A stretch of 64,000 bases of DNA. Origin: Triatoma infestans. Lineage: Eukaryota > Arthropoda > Insecta > Hemiptera > Reduviidae. The notes beneath the pieces were generated by a model, which was not told the origin of the DNA, searched no databases, and saw only the letters and a program-made list of their open reading frames with translations. Position numbers and translations under genes: made by a program. This document shows positions 46,801-58,800 of the stretch, in pieces. Position 1 is the first letter of the stretch. Each line of letters begins with the position of its first letter. The DNA is taken from the NCBI GenBank assembly GCA_011037195.1, contig JAAEAF010006912.1, forward strand, positions 1 to 64,000. The letters run 5' to 3'.

Positions 46801-49800
46801 AAAGCTAACAAGTTCATCTTCAACAAAACACTTCTTTCCGGCTCAGAACCAATGCCCTAAAATTAAATGTTAATCATGCTTCACTACGTGGTGTTCCTGG
46901 AGCTGGTAGCCAAGCTCCAGAAGATATTGGGCCCCTCTGTCGTAAATGCGGCAGGGAGAATGAAACACCTTCCCATGTGTTAGGTAGTTGCCCCCAGATA
47001 ATATGCTCCTTGTGACACGCCGCCACCATAACACCAAACATAGAATAATGGAGCTTTTGGCGGAGAAGGGCTACACATGTCTGGAGGAGGCGTATGCAGT
47101 TGATGACGAAGGTTCCACTAGATTCGCCGACATTATTGCCTTTCACCAGAGTAAGAAGCTTGCCTGGATTATAGATCCTACTATTCGTTATGAAAATAAC
47201 GATAAGAACCAGGTCGGAAAAAATAAAGAGAAGCAGAGCATATACAATAAATGCATAAGCTTCTTTAAGGAAAAGTTTCGAGAAGATTTTGATGAGAGGG
47301 AATTTCACGTCCGTGGATTATGGTTTGGCTCTCGCGGTACTATACCCGAGCTGACTGGCAGATTTTTTGACGAGGTCGGAGTAGACAGAAATCACTTGAC
47401 AACCTTGGCAGAATCAATTACATCTGATTCTCTAGGAATTTTAAACTTTCATTTATATGAACGATAAATCAATTTAGGTTTGAATTATTTTAACTATTGT
47501 ATTTAGAATTACGATATTAGCTAGTGTTTGATTAATTCTTTCATATTGTATATACTGTTTATATTCTCTCTCTATTATAATGTTTTCCTCCATTATTTTA
47601 TTTTTATTAAATTTAAATTTGATTTATATATTTAAACGATATCTTTTCTGATTGATAAGAATGCTGTGTAAGTAGCAACGCAATGTAGTTGGTGCAGCCG
47701 CTCTTTTGTTCTGAAGTGTTTTCCTTCCTTCCTTGCTACAAAAGTTTTTGTTCATAAAAACAGTTTTATTTAAAGTAAATACGGATCGTATTCTTCAAAA
47801 TTGAAACCTTCTATCACTTTCATCCTCTATCTACAAGCATTTCAATTGGATGACGGAACCACTCTCTGGTTTTGAGGCGAAAAACCTTTCGCATCCTAAT
47901 CGCACTGTTCCATAATTTACAAAGTGCCATCCTTTGAGAAATTAACCTTACATTGGAAAAAAATCGCAATCAGATGCTGCAACTCCGGGGGTATGGACAG
48001 GATGAGACATGACGCCCATTACCTCCAACTCTAATAATTTTATCGGAGCCAAACGCGCAAAGATGGGCGGGTGCGTTATCATACTGCAGAATAGCTTTAC
48101 ATTTCGGTTTATTAAAATAGGTTACCTTTGCCTTTAAGACTTCATAAACGCTATCCATTTGTTCAGCATAACGTTCAGAGTCAACAGCTCTGCCGTCGGA
48201 ACAAATTCTAAATGCAAAAAAAAGCCGGTGCTCTCTAAAGGCAATGTTCCTCCAAAACCAAAGCATCACTATTTTCTCGAACCGATCTTTGATAACTTCT
48301 GACTGGCTCAGCCATGGCTCCGCTTGTTTGGATTTTTAAAAAATATCCACTTTTCATGACTTGTACTTTTTCTTTTCCAATACTGGTCATCCTTTGTATT
48401 TTGAAGCAAATTTTTGCACTCACTGAAAAGCTGACAATTCAAGAGGATCTGATCTTGATCCTGAATTCGGATATCCAGGTTTTTGAGATGGGGCTCGCCA
48501 TAGCGTTTGAAGCCCCTCAATGGCAGACGTCCTGCTTCTCACATTTCGAATCCTGCTTTACGTATTCAAGCAATTCCTCATCATCGACTATCAAAGAACG
48601 ATCTGAACTTGGCTCATCTTGAGGGCTGGTGTCCCTACTTTTGAAACTTTTAACTTTTTGAGCTGCGTGTTTCAGTGACTCTCCTACCTCTGCACAAATT
48701 TCTTCGGCTGCCGGCTTTGCACACTTTTTTCTAATAATATCTCAATGACGAATCACTACTTTTTCTTCGGATATTTTGGTACGGATTGTATAGCAAATGA
48801 GAAGTAAAGACGTTTGGGTACATAACTGAATAAAGGATGAGCCAAGGTAACACTGATAAAAAATTATATAAATGAAACCAACAAATAAGATTTATTATCT
48901 GACTTCAAAGGTCTTCATGTTTTCACAAACTTTTATAGCAAACTACTTATAATTTAATTTTCAGAATCTTTAATGAGTAATTGCTGTGAATAAGAACATA
49001 AGAACTTCAATAATATTCTCACCATTTTTCGTGTGCACTATGCATATACTACTTGGAGAGGACGCAAAAATTTGTTTTGGTTCAAAGGGGGGTTGCGACT
49101 GCAAAAAGTTTAAGATGCATGATGTACATAATATTAATAAGAATTTAATGGATTATTAAAATTCAGAGTTTGAAAAAAAATCGATTCAGCGGAGTCCCGC
49201 TTTTTCTGTCTAAATATATATAATTTCTATATAATTATATTTCGAATGCTCATATGTACATTTTCAGTTATATGTGTAACAGCAACCAAAGAGAGTGAAG
49301 AGAAGAGAAACGAACCCAACCACTCTCTCGGACTGGAGTGGGAGACTCATATATATAGAGCGACGGACAGTCCACGGGGATACAGTTCATACTACTGAGT
49401 TCATACAGCCAATCACTACGCGTCATTACACATTTTCCACTCTACCATTCAGTATCATTACAAGTGTCAAGTCCAGGCAGACAGGGTCACTCATTATTAT
49501 TATTATACATAGTTAACCAGTGTTAACCCAGTCATCATCAACCAGACCCAAATTCTCTCCACCTAACTCATCCATTATATATGTGAAAATTGTTAACTGG
49601 GTAATACCATACAAATAAGTAAATCAAAACTAGTAAATTGCAGTAAGAGAAAGGCGTATAAGTGTTTCACATGAGATTTTTGAAATACTTCAACCAATCA
49701 AATTGCCTAGTACAGTTATACATACCACATGCATTATGTTGCTGTAATTTGCAACGTTGCTGCAATTTATGAAGGTTTGGAAGATACCAACTGACAAAAA

Positions 49801-52800
49801 TGTATTGAATACTTTGTGACTGCCAATAATTTAAATTGTAACTTTTCAAACAATAATGAAAAAAATAATTTATAAAACAAGTTCCGTTGTATTTAAATAC
49901 TGATATAATATTTATTTATTTAAACAAGTAGAATAATATCAATGGAATTATGGATTTAATCCCACTACAGTTGGTATTTTTTACTCAGAATTTTAGGTAG
50001 ATTATTAAATGGGTATTTTTTAATCTAGGCGTAAAATTATCAGTAACTTGTTATTATTAGTGATAATTTGCATTAATATATTCCATACACTTACTATCAA
50101 AATGCTGCGCCTGTTCCATTAAAAACTGAGATCCTTGTTCCCACTGGCGTTCCAATAACTGTTCTAAAGTCTGCGGCATATTAGTTTGTCCCCAGCCATG
50201 ATTGTTACCACCCGTGCTAGATGTATTTCCAGCTATTGCACTTACAGAAGAACTGCCACCGCTTCCACTACCATTTGATAGATTTGTACTGCTGCCGTTG
50301 TTCAATCTTGGCGGCTGAAATTTTATCAACTTGGGGTTTGTCCAAGGTGGTATACAGATATGTTAGTGATCTTATCATATAAATTATGATACTTGTCTTA
50401 GAGAGAGGTTTTTCTTTCTTTGTTTCTGTTTTAGTTTACATATAAAGAAAAAAATAAAAATAAAATTACGGTCCAACTGTTTTTCTTTCTCTTATTAAAG
50501 TAAGTGTAAACAAAAAATCAACACTATTAATCAAGTAATCTTATAAGAGAAAGGCCAATCTTGATTTATTGGGTATTTCAAAAATACAAGAGAAGTGTGT
50601 GGGAAATAGTATTTCTTATTTGTTACTTTTCTTGACTAAAAATTTCAGCTTCTCACTTCAGTGTTGGATGTAAATATGCTAGCATGAAAGTAAAAATTGG
50701 GGAATCTCAGAGAAAACAAAAAAAAAAAATGATAGAAAATAAAGGGCGAGGTCTTTCGTCTCCGATTAAAAAATTAAAGGAAATTCCGATAAAAATGGCA
50801 AAACGGGTAGCGAGACACCTCATGAAAGTTTTGTGTTGTTGCAGAGTAGAAAAATGAGCCTTTTCTAAAGCCCGCACACTATCATAATGTCCAACTGTGT
50901 TTTTCTGTTTATCTGTCGCTTTAAAAATCGTTTCAGACTTAAAGTCGTTTCAAAGTTAAATTATTTTGTCTTATTTTTTAACACTCTTTTTTGTCAACTA
51001 TTGGAGCATATTATACATGACTTAAATATGTCAATATGTCTGTTTAATCTTTTAAATTTTTTAAATTAATCTTTTGACATAAAATAATGTGTGGTATGAC
51101 TAAAAATAGATCATGTACTCATCCAAATTTGAGCAGATATTCAACTTTGGGAAGGATTTACATTTAATATCCAAAACATTGAACATTAAACAAAAAACTG
51201 GCAACTTAAAAGCAAGATAAAAAAAAAGAAGAACAAAACGATGAGTAATCTCGTTTTAATCCTAAAAAAAATTCCATTTTATTCAAATTAATTAGAGCAT
51301 GGTCTCTAATCTAATTTCTTTCTCGCTCACAAAAACTAATACAATTAACAACAGCTTTTGTAAAACTTTAAGAAATTTAAAACCTCTTTCTTAATGCATT
51401 TTACTTTCTTTTTTTTGAGATTTTTGTTATGTAAAGCACATTTTAATCAACTATTTTATGATATTGTACATTATTTGACTCTGGTAGACTCCTAATTTGA
51501 GAAGAATACATTCAAACAGATGAGAATTTACCAGTTTTTATTCTTATTTAATAAAAGTATGTACCCTACCAAATTAGCGCCTGTGTATAAAGCTCACTAG
51601 CTCTTTTTTTTCTTTGCCACCAATGCTTGGCATGAGCTTGAGTATGTAATCATTATCACCCAATAAATAATTTTAATCAGTAATTAATAAGTTTAACAGA
51701 GTCAGTGTAAGAGTTTTTTTTTTATAAAAATAGATGCTATTATAAAACAAAAATTGTTTATATAAAAAAAAATCTTATAATTTAAAAAACTAAAAATAAA
51801 ATTGTACTTAATATAAAATTTGCTAATACCTGAGGACCCACAAGATGATTGGTTGCAGGTTCCGAATTAAAAACAGAATGTGCCACCATTTCTTGTGATA
51901 AAGTGTCGCACATCTTCTGAGCCATAGCAGATGTTGGATTCAATTGGTTGCCAAGCATATGAGCTGCATTGAGTCCAGCCGTCTGCATTCTTTATTTTAG
52001 AAAATAAAAAAAATAACAAATATTGGTCCTTTCATAAGGTATAAAACTAAATTTACAATCTAATGTCAAAGGAACTCTACATTTTGTCATAATATTCCAC
52101 CAAAAAGATGTGAATTGCTTTAATTTTTTATTATATTTAGGTGAACCCATATTAAACAATAAAAAAAAAGATAAAAAAAACAGCACAACCCAAGACGGTC
52201 CTGCCACAGAACGATTTTTTTGGTATTGCGGGTGTGTGAACGACAAGTCATTCGGCACCCAGGACCTGTTGACTGACATACAGAAATTGCCCGCTTATTT
52301 CACAATTGCTGGATAAATACCGTGCCAGTGTTTAAACCAATAAACTTTATTTCTGATAATATAAGGCAGTATCTTAAAGCAAATGAAGAGTACAGGATTC
52401 TGAAGGAAGTAACTCTGTCTCTATTGTTAACATTTAGTTAGGTATCACATATGCCAGATAGACCAAATAACTTTTATAAAGTTATTACACATCCAAATAT
52501 TCCATATATTCAACTTTTTTAAAATACATGCGGATTCAAGTATATTCTAACATGCACTTAAATATAATATTGTAACGCAGCCAGTGGTGCCATCTAGGAG
52601 AGAAGCAGGTACCTAAAGTTCTCCTAGTGGCAGCTGGGAACGCTGGCGGCGCTCTAGTTCTCTCTAGAAGAATCCCCACCGGTATAAATAGTGGGACCGC
52701 AGAGAGTTGAGAGAGTTTTCCAGTTACGAACGAAGTCACTAGTTTGTGAAAAGTGTATAAAAAGTGAACTTTTGTGGTTTAAACTGTGAAGCAATTATTA

Positions 52801-55800
52801 TTAAGTGTTGTATTTTGTAATTTATTGTGTACAACAATAAATTGGTGTTTTCTTTATTGAAGTTTAGAGTATTTTATCTATACGAACCCTCTTAAAACTA
52901 GTTGCAGTAGCTAGTTTAGAGGGAAAAACGTTACAATATATTTGTCCATTAAATTTATGAGAAATGTAAGTTTCTTCTTTTTTCTTTTCCCACGCTTTGT
53001 TTAAATTTATTTATGGTTGCATTGTTTTCATTTCAAAAACTTGTGAAATGATTCTTACCAAAATTTTTTCAGCCTTTTTATAAAGTTTTTATTTAAATTT
53101 TTTATATCTTTTTTATATCTCATCTCAACGTTTCGACATTCCATGTGTCATGTCATTTTCAAGAGATCTACATTACATGAAAAAATATATTAAACATTGT
53201 ATTAATTATAACAATTTTTTAATAATATTTTAACAGGTTTGATCTGTTTAATTTTGAAAAAAATTTGTATTGTTTATTACATGCTAAAAATATATTTAGG
53301 ACATAAAAACACTTCATATATTTTATTTAGCATGTAATAAACAGTACATTTTTTTTTTTAAATTATACAATCTAACCTATTAAAAAATTGTTATAATTAA
53401 TACCATGTTTAATATATTTTTTCATGTAATGTAGATCTCTTGAAAATGACACACGGGATGTCGAAACGTTGAGATAAGATATAAAAAAGATGTAAAAAAT
53501 TTAAAATAGAAATTTTATAAAAAAGCTGAAAAAAGTTTGGTGAGAATCATTTTCACAAGTTTCTGAAATGAAAACAATGCAACTATAAAAGAAATGTAAG
53601 TAATAACTACTAAAAGATTCAAGAATATTTGGATAATTTGTTTTCGAATTATAGACTTAAATTATATAAACAAAAATTCTAGAAAAACTAGTAGTACGAA
53701 AAGAAAGTTTCCTGCGTCCTATTCTATCTCTAATAATCACCAAAGGAGCGTTATTTTGTAATATATTAACAACTATAAACAATAGTATTTGCAAATATTG
53801 AAGAGTAATGACTAATGTGGAAAACTTGGAAACTTCAACCATAAAAATTGTATATTAATACTTACATTTTAATATCCTTTTCTTCTTTAATTGTAGCATT
53901 TACTGAACTATTAGAATTACTTCTACGACCTCTACTTCCGCTACTTGTATTTGATACATCATTTACATGATTGTTCATTTGCACAGCTGATGTCAGCGGC
54001 GGTGGTGGAGGCGTTGATTGATGTGTTTCATCTACTTTTACCCTTAAACAGTTAATTATAACATTAAAATAATAAGTTCGGAAGTATTAGCTGGATGCGT
54101 TGTTGCTAAATAGTTTTAAATTTTATCTGAAGAGTTTAGATTATGTATGGATGCACTGTACGAGATAAATAAATTTACTGCTAAAAATTCTACTACGGGC
54201 TCGCTGAATGTTTATCTTGGTACATTTATGTAGTCTGTAAAAGTGTAGGAATATATAGAAAAATGAGTGTGTGGTTGGTGGGGATCAGTTACAGTTTACC
54301 TAAGGGTACACTAAACCCAAAAAATTGCATAGATGTACAAACTATGCAGGTCATATATATATACAGTTCTGAATAGAATGAAGTGGTCAGGTTTAATGAT
54401 TAACGAAAAGTCATGCTAATTTAATGAATAAATAATAAATGAATTTATTGAATACTTGACTTACATACAAACTAATTTAATTTAATTAATACAGACAAAT
54501 TTAAGCGAATAAGTTAGTAACAACAATTGTAAAACAATATAATTTTATTTTATTTTCATGATTTACCATTTAATGCCATGAAATTTAAGAGGGACAAAAT
54601 TAAGATGAATAAGTTAGCAACAACAATTTAAGTGAACAAGTTAGTAACAACAATTTAAGTGAACAAGTTAGTAACAACAATTTAAGTGAACAAGTTAGTA
54701 ACAACAATTTAAGTGAACAAGTTAGTAACAACAACTGTAAAAATAATATAATTTTATTTTAATGATTTACCATTTAATGCCATGAAATTTAAGATGGACA
54801 AAATTAAGTAGACACTTTACACAAATCAGAGATATTTTCCGTGATAGCCGCTTCTTTTTGTGGTATCGACCGCTTTCGGGCATTCGCCCTCCTTCAGGAG
54901 TTTTTGTCAAAACAGTATGATAACATAGACTTGCACAGAGAAAATTTAGCTGATACTGGTTTTCAAAAAGTTTTTGTCAGGACCTAACTAGGTTAAGAGG
55001 GGTATGGGTACCACGTAATGATCATTCAGCTCATATTTTATCATTTCTTGTAACTATTCCACAGTAGCCCACGGCTGACACAGTGTTCTTTCGCTCTGTT
55101 ATAAATAAATAAATAAATAAAATAGTAAGATAGTATGGGTAATTAATCATCAAAGTAATCGCCTTCAAAAAACATAGTTTAAGCAATATCCCCACTTATT
55201 GGGTGTTTCCATTTTCAAAAGGAACAATATGCCTTTTAAAGACCGAAACATGTGTTTTCCCTCACAGGTACCAACACCCTCTTAACCTAGCTAGGTTAAA
55301 CAATAACATGTTTAATACCAGTGTATCAACTAAATTTGCTCTGTGCACCTCTCTGTTATCACACTGTTTTGACAAGCAGGCTATCACGGAAAATATCCCT
55401 GATGCTTTCCAGTTCTGTGGAACCAACCCCAACAACTTTATACATACATACAATATGAGTAATTAAATATTCATTTGTGTATCCTGTTGCTTTTATTACA
55501 GCTTTTAATCGTCGTGGCTTATTTCCACAAGTTTCAAAGTTAAGTTAGAAATTAGTATTGAAAACACGTTTATTATGGTGTTCCTCTAATGAAATGTTTG
55601 AATCCAATAAGCTCCATAAATTTGCTGTAAGATTCCGATCTGCACTTGTGGAGGCCTATCTATAACTTCTAAGCAAAGATCTTGTAAAAATTGTGTCGTT
55701 TTTCGCAGTACGCTTTGGATTGTTGTGAATATTTTTGGTTGACTCGCTTAAGTTTTCAATTAAAATGTCAACTTCTTTATTAACCGTCATAATGCTGCTA

Positions 55801-58800
55801 AATTATCCACAAATGCCAGGAAAACAATTCCATGTTTGAACGAGGGTAACATATATTGCGTTTTAAAGCTTGCTAAGGACTTCCTCCCACATTTGGTGCG
55901 ATGAAAGTAAATTTGAGCCAATACATCAGAAAAAGAAAACACGAGCTTGGAGGAAACCTAATGACGCTTTAATACAATAGCAAATGTTATCTATGGCCAC
56001 AACCATGTAGCGGGAGCCAGGTAATGTATGGAGTTGCTTTTCTTGTCATGATGTAAAGGAATATAACACCCATACAAGTAATTATGGCGGTTAATAAATA
56101 AACTGACCTTTTAAATGAAATCTGGAGTCTAAAAATAGACCTCGGTAAGGAACAGGTGCTGCAAAAACACATGTACTTGCAAAGCATACTGCAAAAAAGA
56201 CACCTACAAGGCTCAGGCATAGAGTTAATAGAGTGGTCTCCACAAGTGCGAATTTGAATCTCAAAGCAAATTAATGGAGCTTATTGGATTCAAACATTCC
56301 CTTAGATAAACATCATAATAAACAGGTTTTTCAATTATATTTTAAACAAATTGATCAAACTTACCTTCGAAAATTGTGTAAAGTGTCGCATAAAAGCTGT
56401 AGTAAAAGCAACAGGATACAACACTTAGTTACTCATATTGTAATATGTGTATAAAGTTCCACTTAATTTTAACCTCCTATAATTTCATGTAATTTTCATT
56501 AAATGATAAAATTTTTGTTATGTTACTCATTACAACTAATATGACTTGACTACTTATTTAAATTAAATTAGCCTGAGTAAATCAACATATTCATAAATTC
56601 TTCATGTTATTTTATTCATTAAATTACAATGACTTTTTAAAATCATTAAACCTGTCCACTTAATTTTGCCATAACTGTATATTGACTAGTGTCAAAGCTG
56701 TAATAAAAATGTAGTGCCTAGCTGGTACATCTGCAGAAATGCAAAAGATCCCAGAAAAAAGCTGTTAATCACATCCCTCCCTAAGGATATCAGTTGTGTA
56801 AATTATAATTAAAAATATTATTACAAAAACAATTAGATCGTTCAATTTAACCCTAAAGTAAACTATTAAGTTGAGTATTTATCTTCAAAATTCTCTATAT
56901 CATAAAAAAAATCCAGAAAATTATAATCTGGTTATAACTATTGATTCAATGGGGTGAAAATTCAAGAATTTTACTTACATAGATTGAGCTGTATTATTGT
57001 GTGACAGTGAATTTTGCAACGGCGGAGATATAGACGGCTTACTATTCGGAACGCAATTACTGACGTTATTACTGTTGGAAGTCACAGCGGTGCCACTGCT
57101 ACTATTACTGCTTCGTTTTGATGATCTTCGCCCTTTATCACTTTTTTCAGATGACTGAGATCTACTGTTAAATAAAATAATAGATATACTAACGCATTAT
57201 AATAATATACTAATAAGTATGATGAAACTTCGAATCTTTACTTAAAAAAAAATCGTAACTATTTTTCTATAATTCTCATACTTCTAAATGAGTTTCAAGT
57301 TTCTAGAAACTAAGATATTAGTGGCTTTCATTATGGTATATGGGGGAGCCTGCACTTTAAAGAAATGGCACTTTAGAGAATAAGCAGAGTGGTAGAGTGA
57401 CGTCCCACTTCTCATAGAATCCTTCAAAAACCAATATTCCGGTTGTTAGATTTGCTATCGATAACTTCGGTGTCGGATCTCTTGGTGCAAACCAAGCGGA
57501 ATAACAAGTTTAAACTTCCTGCGATTTTTCGTTGATCTGGTAATTGTTCAGGTGTTAATTCAACTTATTCCACCGTTGCCACCATGTAAAGATGCAAATA
57601 GCTATGAAAAAATAGACAAATTACTGAATGTAACTCTCTGTATATTTTCCCATCTGTTTCTTATCTATTCTAACACCTTATGTCTTATTAATAATAACTC
57701 ATTATCATATGCCTTACCATAAAGCCAATGATAATGCAAATACTCCATCCTACATACACCCAGAAAAATGTCTAAAAACGACTTTTTCGAACTCAGCTAC
57801 TTCATAAACGTACACATTTCCGATGAAAATTTGTCATAATCATAATATCTTCTCCTATACTAGTAAGAAAACACTGATAACACTGTGAACCTTCAACAGA
57901 TACATCAACAAATATCACTTTGCTAGCCAAAATTATTATTACCTAGATCTCTTAACAGGTTGTTGCTGTTGCTGCTGCTGTTGTTGAGATGGTTGCAGAT
58001 TAGTTCCTTGTTCACTTGAAGTCAATTGGCTAGATGTTGTTGAAATGGGTGGACTCAATGTCGACCCATGAGGTACCATCAGTGGTGATACAGAGCTAAC
58101 AATATTTGAAGTACTGGCTACTCCACTGCCGACGATGGTGTTAGATGTATTACCAGAACTGGTGCTAATGTTGGGTGAATTTGGCATCATAGCCGCATCT
58201 AAAGGTACATTTACTAGTATCGAATTTGGACGAACCTCCTTCACCACACCTGTGAGAATAAATCAATACGATCAATTAATAACTTTAAAAACAAAATTAT
58301 TGCTTATATCTCTTCCAGCTTAATAGTTAAAATGTAATCCATAGATATTTGATCCTAGTGCTGGAAAAATATAATTTTTTCCATAATACAAATCTTTTTA
58401 CTTCTAGTACGAGAAAGTTTTATGATCGTGCCAGATTTTCAAAATTAAGTTTTCACAGGAAATACATATTTTGAGGTCCCCACAAAACGAAAAATGTTTT
58501 TAGAGAATACTCCGTGTGTGTGAACAAAATATCTTAAAAATGAATGAGGAAGCTTTAATTTGGTACTCCGTGTAGGTGCTAAACGATAACACGAAAATAT
58601 CGGGCAAATTCAGAAGTGTGACATTACTTTTTCAGTTTTTATCTTTGCAATGTTTTCTAAATTTCGTATACTATCTACACACATAAATATCTATCAGTTT
58701 TATTTGAAAATTTTAGAAAATTGATTTTTTTTGGAAAGATTCTGGGGAAACAATAGCGTTAAGCTATCTAAAGTATCATATGTATGATTCTGCCATCTAT

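Larger units (their letters stand above)
43399..49121. mobile_element. hAT-type DNA transposon ends enclosing nested elements
   Basis: The left end begins CAGAGCTTCTTAAAG and has AGTCGCAAC 19-27 bases in. The right end, read on the minus strand, begins CATGCATCTTAAACTTTTT and has AGTCGCAACCCC. Both follow the CAGNGNTTCTTAAACTTTTT...CGCAACCCC pattern of hAT termini, and an 8-bp duplication with one mismatch flanks them. No hAT transposase is seen inside. Instead there are an LTR-like block (44107-44406), an R2-clade LINE (44525-47467) and a mariner remnant (47850-48850). A non-autonomous hAT hit by later insertions is the simplest reading. Confidence 0.65.

Noticed and set aside
54600..54740. 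CRISPR-like spaced repeats
   Set aside because: Units are head-to-tail with no distinct spacers; a plain minisatellite in a eukaryotic intron.
56364..56395. A 32-bp stretch with good acceptor (ACTACAG) and donor (GTAAGT) that could be an AF10 exon ([10 protein letters not shown])
   Set aside because: Its length and phase break the frame between the exons at 56979 and 54042, which join perfectly without it, and it lies in the inverted end of the TA-flanked element at 55451-56440.
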